Shown piece after piece: positions 25,573 to 33,392 of a stretch of DNA of 64,000 nucleotides. Where the stretch lies: positions 1 through 64,000 of the forward strand of contig CACAIK010000004.1 of the NCBI GenBank assembly GCA_902532525.1, given 5' to 3'. Numbering within the stretch: the stretch's first letter is position 1; each line of letters starts with the position of its first letter. Source of the DNA: an uncultured Pelagibacteraceae bacterium. GTDB lineage: Bacteria; Pseudomonadota; Alphaproteobacteria; Pelagibacterales; Pelagibacteraceae. A program made the translations under genes and the position numbers. A model generated the notes under the pieces. It was given only the letters and a program-made list of their open reading frames with translations, had not been told where the DNA came from and made no database searches.

Positions 25573-26659
25573 AATTATTTATTATATTACAAATTTTTGT
25601 AATATCCATTTTAGTTAATAAGGGGTTAATTGGTAAGCTAGTACCATATTTGCTCAATCGTTCAGAATTTATAAAATTTTCTTTTCTAAACATTTTTTTT
25701 ACTGCTTTCAAATTATTGATTGATTGAGGATAATGCCTTCCAAATGGTATTTTATTTTTTTTTAAATACTTTCTAAATTTTTCTGGTTTATTTGATAAAA
25801 TTACATACTGATGAAATACACAACCCTTTGAATATGATAATTTACTTATATTCTTATTATCAATAAGTTTATTGTAAAGTTTTGCCAATTGCCTTCTTTT
25901 ATCGTTTAAACGATCTAATTTTTTTATTTTATTTTGAAGTACAGCTGCTTGGATACTATCTAGCCTGCTATTAATACCAACAATGTCATGTTCATGTTTA
26001 AATTTTGAACCCATATTGTGAAATTTTTGAATAAAATTATAAATTTTTTTTTTATTTGTAACAATAGCTCCTGCATCTCCGTATGCTCCTAAATTTTTTC
26101 CTGGGTAAAAGCTAAAACAGGCTAAATGACCAAATGAACCAACATAATTTTTCTTTTTTCCCGCAATTTCGTAACTTCCATGAGCTTGGGCAGCATCTTC
26201 GATAATATAAACTTTTTTATTTTTTAATATTCTTTTTAATTGTGAAAATTTACAACAATCTCCATACAGATGAACCAATATTATAGCTTTTGTCCGTTTA
26301 TTTATTTTTTTTCTTATACCATCTATTGATATTGTTGGTGAATTGGGCTCTATATCAACTAACACTGGTTTTAATCCAGCTTGTAAAACTGAAAAAAGTG
26401 TTGAGCACCAAGTCATTGCAGGCAAGATCACTTCTGAACCTTCTTTTAAGTTCAAAGATTTTAAAGCTATATAAAGTGCATCTGTGCCATTTCCACAACC
26501 AATTGCAAATTTTGTCTTACAGTATTTAGCAAATTCCTCTTCAAATTCTCTAGTTTTTTGACCATTTATAAAATCTGATTTTGTAATTATTTTTTTTATA
26601 TCTTTATAAATTTTGTTTAGTATAGGTTTATCTTGAGAATATATGTCTAAAAATTTCAC
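25565..26659 (-). CDS. DegT/DnrJ/EryC1 sugar aminotransferase (WbpE-like)
   Basis: This 364-residue PLP enzyme has GCGNGTDALYIALKSL at residues 54-69, the PLP-contact EDAAQAHG near 154-161 and the Schiff-base Lys188 in SFYPGKNLGAYGDAG. This form is typical of aminotransferases that act on 3-keto (WbpE, QdtB) or 4-keto sugar nucleotides. Next to an acetyltransferase and a Gfo/Idh oxidoreductase, a 3-aminotransferase is the best guess. It ends 8 bp inside the convergent oxidoreductase gene, and its start is only 9 bp from the divergent acetyltransferase start. Confidence 0.82.
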   Translation of the reverse strand: MKFLDIYSQDKPILNKIYKDIKKIITKSDFINGQKTREFEEEFAKYCKTKFAIGCGNGTDALYIALKSLNLKEGSEVILPAMTWCSTLFSVLQAGLKPVLVDIEPNSPTISIDGIRKKINKRTKAIILVHLYGDCCKFSQLKRILKNKKVYIIEDAAQAHGSYEIAGKKKNYVGSFGHLACFSFYPGKNLGAYGDAGAIVTNKKKIYNFIQKFHNMGSKFKHEHDIVGINSRLDSIQAAVLQNKIKKLDRLNDKRRQLAKLYNKLIDNKNISKLSYSKGCVFHQYVILSNKPEKFRKYLKKNKIPFGRHYPQSINNLKAVKKMFRKENFINSERLSKYGTSLPINPLLTKMDITKICNIINNFN

Positions 26660-26668
26660 AAAATCATT

Positions 26669-27139
26669 ATGATAATAAAAAATAAAGTTTCAATAAAAAA
26701 TGTATCTTTAGGAAAAAACGTAAAAATTATTGAGCCAACAAATATTTATGGATGTAAGTTAGGCAGCAATTGTTTTGTAGGTCCATTTGTAGAAATTCAA
26801 AAAAATGTAATTATTGGAAAAAATACAAGAATATCTAGTCACTCATTTATTTGTGAACTAGTAAAAATTGGTCAAAATTGTTTTATAGGTCACGGGGTTT
26901 TTTTCACAAACGATTTATTCAAAAATGACAAATTAAATAGAAAAGAAAAAAATTGGAAAAAAACTAATATTGGTAACAACGTATTAATTGGAAGTAATTC
27001 AACTATATTGCCAGTTAAGATTACCTCAGGTTGTATAATTGGAGCAGGCAGTGTTGTTACAAAAAATTTGTTAATAAAGGGAGTTTACGCTGGTAATCCC
27101 GCAAAACTCTTAAGGAAAATTTCTATTAAGAATAAATAA
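26669..27139 (+). CDS. Hexapeptide-repeat sugar N-acetyltransferase (WbpD/WlbB-like)
   Basis: This 156-residue protein consists almost wholly of left-handed beta-helix hexapeptide repeats (for example SLGKNVKI, KLGSNCFVG, IGKNTRIS, IGQNCFIG, IGNNVLIG, IGAGSVV) and ends with the typical GVYAGNPAKLLRK. The likely catalytic histidine lies in SSHSFI or GHGVFF near residues 57-76. It transfers acetyl from acetyl-CoA to an amino sugar, probably as a trimer. The neighbours suggest a 3-amino sugar nucleotide as acceptor (WbpD-like). It leads the acetamidino-sugar gene run, 21 bp before the HisH-like gene. Confidence 0.82.
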   Translation: MIIKNKVSIKNVSLGKNVKIIEPTNIYGCKLGSNCFVGPFVEIQKNVIIGKNTRISSHSFICELVKIGQNCFIGHGVFFTNDLFKNDKLNRKEKNWKKTNIGNNVLIGSNSTILPVKITSGCIIGAGSVVTKNLLIKGVYAGNPAKLLRKISIKNK

Positions 27140-27160
27140 TTATAAAGAGAGATTTACTAG

Positions 27161-27763
27161 ATGATTGCAATTATTGATTACGATGGGGGAAACACAAAAT
27201 CAATATTAAATGTTTTAAATAGATGTAAAATTGAATACTGCGTAACAAATAAAGAAAGTGAAATAATCAAATCATCAAAAATAGTATTACCTGGTGTATC
27301 AAATTTTTCATACTGTATGAATAGTCTGAAAAAGTATAACTTGGACATTATTATTAAAAATCAAATTTTGATAGATAAAAAACCATATCTAGGAATATGT
27401 TCTGGAATGCAAGTACTTGGAACATTTAGTGAAGAGGGTAATACCGAGGGATTAAATATTATACCTGGAAAAATTAAAAAGTTACCAATTAATAAATCTA
27501 AAATAGTCCCGCATGTTGGTTGGAATAAAATTTTTTTTAAGGATAATATCTTATGTAATAATATACTAAATCAAACAAGATTTTATTTCTGCCACTCTTA
27601 TTATTTTGAAGTAGAGAATCAAAATCATGTTCTGATGAATGCTAATTATGGTATTAATTTTTGCTGTGGTTTAAGAAACGATAATATATTTGGTATACAG
27701 TTTCATCCTGAAAAAAGTTTATTAGATGGAATGAAAATATTACAAAATTTTGCAAAAATTTGA
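27161..27763 (+). CDS. hisH: HisH-type glutamine amidotransferase for sugar amidination
   Basis: This 200-residue class I glutaminase has DYDGGNTKSI near residues 6-15, the nucleophile Cys80 in GICSGMQ, and FHPEKS near 183-188 with the His/Glu pair. These are the features of HisH. It lies directly before a HisF-like gene (4-bp ATGA overlap) and close to an N-acetyl-sugar amidotransferase gene. The trio is known from P. aeruginosa (WbpG, HisH, HisF) and makes acetamidino groups, with ammonia from glutamine passed to WbpG. Histidine biosynthesis is unlikely because no other his gene is present. Confidence 0.83.
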   Translation: MIAIIDYDGGNTKSILNVLNRCKIEYCVTNKESEIIKSSKIVLPGVSNFSYCMNSLKKYNLDIIIKNQILIDKKPYLGICSGMQVLGTFSEEGNTEGLNIIPGKIKKLPINKSKIVPHVGWNKIFFKDNILCNNILNQTRFYFCHSYYFEVENQNHVLMNANYGINFCCGLRNDNIFGIQFHPEKSLLDGMKILQNFAKI

Positions 27764-28539
27764 ATATGAAATTAATAAGAATTATCCCATCTTTGCTTGT
27801 TAAGGATAATTTTTTAGTTAAAGGTGAAAATTTTAAAAAACATTCATATATAGGAGATGTTTATAATGCAGTAAAAATTTTTTCTGAAAAAAATTCTCAT
27901 GAAATTATTTTACTTGATATAGATGCAAGACGAAATAAAAAGTCGTTTAATTTGGATTTAATAAAAAAAATTAAAAAAGAAATATTTGTTCCATTAACAA
28001 TAGGTGGGGGCATTGAAAATATTGATCAGGTATCTGCAATAATTGATGAAGGAGTTGAAAAAGTTTCCTTAAATTCGAATATAGAAAAAAATTTTAATCT
28101 AGTTGAACAAGTGTCAAAAAAATTCGGAAGTCAAAGCTCGATTGCCTCTATAGACGTAAGAAAGATAGACAATAAGTATAAAGTTTATTTTAGAAATGGA
28201 GAAAAATTTTCAGACCTAGATTTAATTAAATATATCAAAAATCTTGAAAATGCTGGATGCGGTGAAATTATTTTGACCTCTATTGATAATGAAGGAAAGA
28301 GATGTGGATTTGACATTGAACTTTACAAACTATGTCATGAATTAGTAAGTATACCAATAATTGCTCATGGAGGTGCAGCAAATTTAAACTCATTTACTGA
28401 ATTATTTGATAACACTAAAATATCAGCAGCATCAGGTGGCAGTTGTTTTGTTTATTATGGAAAAAGAAAAGCAGTATTAATTAATTATCCAAATAAATTA
28501 GAAATTAATGAATTAATGAATAAATATGAAAAGAACTAA
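27760..28539 (+). CDS. hisF: HisF-like partner for acetamidino synthesis
   Basis: This 259-residue beta/alpha barrel resembles imidazole-glycerol-phosphate synthase HisF. RIIPSLLVKDNFLVKG at residues 7-22 aligns with the HisF opening RIIPCLDVKDGRVVKG. Leucine 13 occupies the place of the essential cyclase aspartate (Asp11 in the Thermotoga enzyme). The barrel phosphate loops (GGGIEN near 84, GGAA near 204) remain. Loss of that aspartate is typical of HisF paralogues that pass ammonia to a sugar amidotransferase. It overlaps the HisH gene by 4 bp and is followed by a membrane protein and WbpG-like enzyme. Confidence 0.82.
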   Translation: MNMKLIRIIPSLLVKDNFLVKGENFKKHSYIGDVYNAVKIFSEKNSHEIILLDIDARRNKKSFNLDLIKKIKKEIFVPLTIGGGIENIDQVSAIIDEGVEKVSLNSNIEKNFNLVEQVSKKFGSQSSIASIDVRKIDNKYKVYFRNGEKFSDLDLIKYIKNLENAGCGEIILTSIDNEGKRCGFDIELYKLCHELVSIPIIAHGGAANLNSFTELFDNTKISAASGGSCFVYYGKRKAVLINYPNKLEINELMNKYEKN

Positions 28540-28545
28540 TTTTAT

Positions 28546-29487
28546 ATGTTAAAAAAAATTTTACCTTTTTTGATATTAATTATTTTTATTTCTTTAATTT
28601 TATTTTTTTACAATGAAAATAAGAAGGATTTTACATATTTATATAATCTAAATTTAATATTCATTATCAAAATTTTAATTTTATGTTTTTTTTACTTAGT
28701 AACCGAAACTATTATATTTAAAAATATTACAAAATTTTTTTTTGTAAAAATTAATATTTTTAGTTCTTTTTTGATAATCTGTACCACATATTTATGTAAT
28801 ACTTTTGTACAATTTTCAGGATTAGGCTACAGAGCTTATTATTTAAAAAAGTTTAAAGGTATTGGTGTTACAAGGTTTATAATAAAAAGTGTTTTTATAA
28901 TTTTAATAGAAATTATGGTATTTTCACTTTTGAGTTTTTTGTTGTTATTAATTTTCGATAATATCAATAAAAATATAAATATTTATAATTTAATTTATTA
29001 TATTTTATTAATAATTTTTTTAATATCTGTAATCTCTCTAAAGTTTTACAGGCCCATAGTTAAATTATTTAAAAAATTTAAATTTATAACTAAATTTAAT
29101 TTAATTAATAAATTAATAAAAATATTAGAAAAATTTGAGCAAAAAAGATTTAATAAGTATTTTTTCAAATACTTTATTTTATTTTGTATTCAATTTTTGA
29201 TTTTATTTCTAATTTTTTATAACAGTTATGGAATATTCCAAAAAGATAATTCAATTTTATTTTCAATCATTTCTACAATGTCCACAGATTTTTCTTTTAT
29301 ATTTACATTAACACCGTACGCTGTTGGCATAAGTGAGACATTTATTTTTTTTTCAAGCAATAATTTTGATATAAAAATTTCTGAAATACTATTTTTAACT
29401 AATATATTTAGACTAAGTATGTTCGCTATTTATTTTGTTTTTGGTTTATTTAATTTATACTTTTTTTCTAGAAAACTAATTAAATAA
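28546..29487 (+). CDS. Flippase-like membrane protein (LPG synthase TM-region family)
   Basis: This 313-residue protein is highly hydrophobic, with about eight membrane segments, and looks like the UPF0104 or lysylphosphatidylglycerol-synthase transmembrane family (now called flippase-like). The middle has FVQFSGLGYRAYYLKKFKGI near residues 88-107 and STDFSFIFTLTPYAVGISE near 245-263, which fit that family. Members are thought to move lipid or glycolipid across the inner membrane. Here it sits between HisF and WbpG-like genes with gaps of about 6 and 4 bp, so it may transport a lipid-linked amidinated sugar. The function is not proven. Confidence 0.65.
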   Translation: MLKKILPFLILIIFISLILFFYNENKKDFTYLYNLNLIFIIKILILCFFYLVTETIIFKNITKFFFVKINIFSSFLIICTTYLCNTFVQFSGLGYRAYYLKKFKGIGVTRFIIKSVFIILIEIMVFSLLSFLLLLIFDNINKNINIYNLIYYILLIIFLISVISLKFYRPIVKLFKKFKFITKFNLINKLIKILEKFEQKRFNKYFFKYFILFCIQFLILFLIFYNSYGIFQKDNSILFSIISTMSTDFSFIFTLTPYAVGISETFIFFSSNNFDIKISEILFLTNIFRLSMFAIYFVFGLFNLYFFSRKLIK

Positions 29488-29491
29488 TAAT

Positions 29492-30634
29492 ATGGGTAAT
29501 ATTTGTAAAAAATGCGTATCTGATAAATCTATTATATCTTTAAAGCTAGACAAAAACGGCATATGCCAATTTTGTAAAATTCACGAGGAAATGGAAAAAG
29601 AGTACCCTTTAAATGAAAATTCATTTTCAAATTTATTAAAAATTTGTGAAAAAATTAAATTAGATGGAAAAAAGAAAAAATATGATTGTATTGTTGGTGT
29701 AAGTGGTGGCAAGGATAGTTCATATTTATTATATTTAGTTAAAAAAAAATTAAATTTAAGGCCTCTGGCTGTTCATTATGACAATGGATTTGACTCTGAT
29801 GCTTCGGTTAGCAATATTTTAAAAGTTTGTGAAAAATTAGATATTGATCTTGAGACAAAAGTTGCTGATTGGGAAAAATTTAAAAGTATTACCAAAGCTT
29901 TTTTTAAAGCTGGCGTTTCAGACCCAGATACTCCAACTGATGTTGGTATTTTTAAAACTATGTATGAAATAGCCTACAAAGAAAATATTAATTATGTTTT
30001 TAATGGACACTCATTTAGAACCGAGGGCATAGAGCCATTAGATTGGACATATATGGATGGATTATATGTCAAAGATATAAACAAAAAGTTTGGAGAAGGA
30101 AATTTAAAGAATTTTGATAATTTTGTCTTATCTGATCTTATAAAATATAATTTTTTAAGAGGTATAAAAACAATTTTACCTCTTAATTATATAAAATATG
30201 AGGAAAAAGAAGTTATCGAAACATTACAAAAAAACTTTGATTGGGTTAATTATGGAGGACACCATTATGAATCTTTGCTTACAAAGTTTGTAGTTTCTTA
30301 TTACCTGCCAAATAAATTTGGAATAGACAGAAGAAGAACTGGACTGTCTGCTCTAGTAAGATCTGGACAAATTCAAAGATCAAAGGCCTTAGAAATATTA
30401 GAAAGACCACCAATTTTGAATGATGAAAATGAACTCAAAAATTATATTTTAGACAAACTGGATTTAAATGGAGATGAATTTGATAAAATTATGAAAATGC
30501 AAAATAGAAACTTTCGTAATTTTCAAACCTACTACAAATATTTTAAGCATTTTAAAATATTTGCTAATTTGTTTTATAAGTTAGGTGTAATACCAAAAAT
30601 TTTATATTTAAGATATTTTGGTGATAAAACTTAA
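29492..30634 (+). CDS. wbpG: N-acetyl-sugar amidotransferase, WbpG/PseA/LegA family
   Basis: This 380-residue enzyme has a zinc-binding set (Cys5, Cys8, Cys25, Cys28), a PP-loop ATPase motif SGGKDS at residues 71-76, and the sugar-amidotransferase block HYDNGFDSDASVSN near 98-111. NGHSFRTEGIEP near 173-184 and YGGHHYESLLTKF near 254-266 also fit the family. Members use ATP and ammonia from HisH/HisF to convert an N-acetyl group to an acetamidino group. With the Gfo/Idh, aminotransferase and acetyltransferase genes upstream, this supports a 3-acetamidino sugar, but the exact nucleotide sugar is inferred. Confidence 0.88.
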   Translation: MGNICKKCVSDKSIISLKLDKNGICQFCKIHEEMEKEYPLNENSFSNLLKICEKIKLDGKKKKYDCIVGVSGGKDSSYLLYLVKKKLNLRPLAVHYDNGFDSDASVSNILKVCEKLDIDLETKVADWEKFKSITKAFFKAGVSDPDTPTDVGIFKTMYEIAYKENINYVFNGHSFRTEGIEPLDWTYMDGLYVKDINKKFGEGNLKNFDNFVLSDLIKYNFLRGIKTILPLNYIKYEEKEVIETLQKNFDWVNYGGHHYESLLTKFVVSYYLPNKFGIDRRRTGLSALVRSGQIQRSKALEILERPPILNDENELKNYILDKLDLNGDEFDKIMKMQNRNFRNFQTYYKYFKHFKIFANLFYKLGVIPKILYLRYFGDKT

Positions 30635-30646
30635 TATTAATTTTCA

Positions 30647-31654
30647 ATGATAAAATATTTTTCTTTAACACACATTCTGGCTTATCTTGCGCCAATTTTA
30701 ATTTGTATATATAGTAAAAAATTAGCTTACTATTTCAATCTTTTAGATAGCCCGGATAATCTGAGAAAATTTCATAAAGAAATTACCCCATTGACCGGAG
30801 GGATAATAGTATTTTCCTCTTTATTTATTTTTGTATTGTATGATTTTTTTAGTTTTTCAGTTTTAAATGCTCATAATTTTATTGATTATAAGAGTCATTA
30901 TTCTCTTTTGATTGGTTGTATAATTTTTTTCATAATAGGAATAGTTGATGATAAGATTAATTTAAAACCAAATATAAAACTATTTCTTTTTATATTTGCT
31001 ATTACTTTTTTGTTATCTATCGATTATCAATTGAATTTAAAAATATTATATATTTCTGTAATTCAATCAAAATTTTCTATTGGTAATTTTTCATATTTTT
31101 GGACTATCCTATGTTTTTTACTTTTCATAAATGCTTTAAATATGTTTGATGGGATCAATCTTCAAGTTGGTTCATATAGCATTTTAAGTATTTGTTATTT
31201 AATTTTTTTTTACAAATTTCTTGATGATTTCTTAATAATTACTTTATTTAGTTTAATCTGTTTCTCTGTATTAAATTTTTCATCTAAGTGTTTTCTGGGT
31301 AATAGTGGAAGTTATTTTTTAGGTTTTTTGTTAGGATATGTTTTTGTAAAAAATTATAATTTAAACCAGAACATATATGCGGACGAAGTCGTTTTAATGA
31401 TGATAATTCCAGGTATTGATATGATGAGGCTTTTTTTTCAGAGAATAATAAAAAAAAAACATCCTTTTTCACCTGATAGAAATCATATTCATCATATATT
31501 ATTAAATAAATTCAATAAAATTCAGACAGTTCTAATTATAGTAATATTAATATGGGTTCCGTTTTTTTTAGCAAAATTAACAAATTTATTTTTCATTTTT
31601 ATTTTGTTGCAGTTTATAATTTATACTTTTTTAATTATTAAGTTTAAAACTTAA
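30647..31654 (+). CDS. WecA/MraY-type polyprenyl-phosphate sugar-1-phosphate transferase
   Basis: This 335-residue membrane protein has about ten hydrophobic segments and resembles the WecA/MraY family. It has the PNxRKxH-like segment PDNLRKFHKEITPLTGG near residues 36-52, GIVDDKINLKPNIK near 98-111 for the catalytic Asp pair, NALNMFDGIN near 161-170, and the PDRNHIHH motif near 278-285. The family transfers a sugar-1-phosphate to undecaprenyl phosphate and starts O-antigen or enterobacterial-type glycan repeats. In this locus it is probably the initiating transferase. It ends 4 bp inside the convergent carbamoyltransferase gene. Confidence 0.85.
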   Translation: MIKYFSLTHILAYLAPILICIYSKKLAYYFNLLDSPDNLRKFHKEITPLTGGIIVFSSLFIFVLYDFFSFSVLNAHNFIDYKSHYSLLIGCIIFFIIGIVDDKINLKPNIKLFLFIFAITFLLSIDYQLNLKILYISVIQSKFSIGNFSYFWTILCFLLFINALNMFDGINLQVGSYSILSICYLIFFYKFLDDFLIITLFSLICFSVLNFSSKCFLGNSGSYFLGFLLGYVFVKNYNLNQNIYADEVVLMMIIPGIDMMRLFFQRIIKKKHPFSPDRNHIHHILLNKFNKIQTVLIIVILIWVPFFLAKLTNLFFIFILLQFIIYTFLIIKFKT

Positions 31655-33390
31655 TCAGATCTATAAATCAAAAAACTCTCTATTGATAAACAATCCATAT
31701 CAGTTCTTAAAAAACAATCTAAAGCCTCATCTGGCTTGCAAACAATTGGTTCATTTTCATTAAAAGATGTATTTAATAATATTGGTATACCAGTTATTTT
31801 ATAAAACTCTTGAATCAGATTATAAAAATTTTTGTTAAGTCTTTTTTCAACAGTTTGTAGTCTACCTGATCCATCAACATGCACAACTGAAGGTATTAGA
31901 GATTTCTTATCGTTTTTCACCTGAAATACTTTTGACATAAAAGGAACTTCGTCGTCGTGCTCAAACCACTCTTTTACAAATTCTCTTATAATTGAAGGAG
32001 CAAAGGGTCTAAAACTTTCTCTACGTTTTATTTTTAAGTTTATGATATCCCTGATATTTTTATTTCTTGGGTCTGCTAAAATAGATCTATTACCTAAAGC
32101 TCTCGGCCCCCATTCCATTCTATCATTAAAAAAACCAATTATTTTGTTTTCAGAAATTTTCTTTGCTAATTTTTTTAATTGAATATTCTTATCCTCAAAA
32201 TATTCGAACTTTATATTTTTTTTTTTAAATTCCAATTCATTATTTTTTATTAGTTTCTCAATATCACCATTTTTGAAGCAAGGTCCAAGGTAAGGATTAT
32301 CGTCAAAACTATTTATCTTTTCAATTTTAACAATTGTTGTAACAGCCGCTCCAATAGCTCCCCCGGAATCACCAGGCGATGGCGGTATATATATTTTTTT
32401 GTAAGGAGTTTTTTTATGAATTTTACCATTTGCAACAGAATTCATCGCACAGCCTCCAGATAAACATAAATTATAAGAGTTTTTTTTTTTAAATAACTCA
32501 TTTGCTATTTCGTTTAAAATATCTTCAAATAATTTTTGAGCTGAACTTGCTATATCCATATGAAATTGATTTATCCTTTGATTTTCTTTTCGTTCATCTC
32601 CTAATAATTTAATTAATTCATCGTTGTAGACATTACTAATTTGTGGATTTGATTTTAACCAGGTCATGTCAATTTTACTATTGTGGTGTTTGAAATATTT
32701 CAAATTTAACATAAATTTTTTATTTTTTTCTTTTATTAAGATTTGTTTCATTTTTTCGTAATATTTTGGCTGACCATAAGGAGCTAACCCCATAACTTTA
32801 TATTCATCTCCATAATTTTTAAATCCCAGGTATTGTGTTATTGCCGTATAGAACAACCCTAATGAATGAGGAAATAAAACTTCATAAAATTTTTTTACTT
32901 TTTTACCATCATAATATCCCGCAATTGTGCTTGCAAAATCCCCAAAGCCGTCAATAGATATAAAGTTACATTCATTAAAATTAGAAAAATATATTGAACT
33001 GGATATATGAGCTATATGATGATCTACAAAATTAAATTTAGCTCTTATTTTTTCCTTAAAATGTAATTTAAATTCATCTTTTATAGATCCTATTTTTTGT
33101 AAATTATTTAATCTTTCTTTTAAAAAATTAATTTTAAAAATTTTTTTTGATGAATATAGTATTTTTGAAAATAATCTCTGTTTTGGATCTCGGTTTATTG
33201 CAATATGATCGATCTGATTAATATCAATTTTTGCGTATTTTAAACAATAATTTATAGCCTTTAATGGAAACCCCGCCGAATGTTTAACTCTATTAATCCT
33301 TTCTTCCTCTATCGCTACAATCAATTTACCATTAATAAAAATGCATGCAGAAGCATCACCATGGTAAGCGTTTATACCTAAAACGTTCAT
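31651..33390 (-). CDS. NodU/CmcH/TobZ-type carbamoyltransferase
   Basis: This 579-residue protein starts at MNVLGINAYHGDASA. A longer in-frame ATG at 33,420 would overlap the upstream gene. The N-terminal Kae1-like domain has FVDHHIAHISSSIYFS near residue 123, IDGFGDFAS near 144 and GGCAMNSVANG near 311. The C-terminal part has EWGPRALGNRSILADPRN near 426-443 and FRPFAPSII near 458-466, typical of carbamoyltransferases. They move a carbamoyl group from carbamoyl phosphate via an adenylate to a sugar or antibiotic hydroxyl. It probably carbamoylates a glycan sugar. It is last in a four-gene minus-strand operon. Confidence 0.87.
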   Translation of the reverse strand: MNVLGINAYHGDASACIFINGKLIVAIEEERINRVKHSAGFPLKAINYCLKYAKIDINQIDHIAINRDPKQRLFSKILYSSKKIFKINFLKERLNNLQKIGSIKDEFKLHFKEKIRAKFNFVDHHIAHISSSIYFSNFNECNFISIDGFGDFASTIAGYYDGKKVKKFYEVLFPHSLGLFYTAITQYLGFKNYGDEYKVMGLAPYGQPKYYEKMKQILIKEKNKKFMLNLKYFKHHNSKIDMTWLKSNPQISNVYNDELIKLLGDERKENQRINQFHMDIASSAQKLFEDILNEIANELFKKKNSYNLCLSGGCAMNSVANGKIHKKTPYKKIYIPPSPGDSGGAIGAAVTTIVKIEKINSFDDNPYLGPCFKNGDIEKLIKNNELEFKKKNIKFEYFEDKNIQLKKLAKKISENKIIGFFNDRMEWGPRALGNRSILADPRNKNIRDIINLKIKRRESFRPFAPSIIREFVKEWFEHDDEVPFMSKVFQVKNDKKSLIPSVVHVDGSGRLQTVEKRLNKNFYNLIQEFYKITGIPILLNTSFNENEPIVCKPDEALDCFLRTDMDCLSIESFLIYRSD

Positions 33391-33392
33391 AT

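Noticed and set aside
27161-28539. HisH and HisF as histidine biosynthesis genes
   Set aside because: No other his gene is present, the key aspartate of HisF is replaced by leucine, and the WbpG-like amidotransferase follows.
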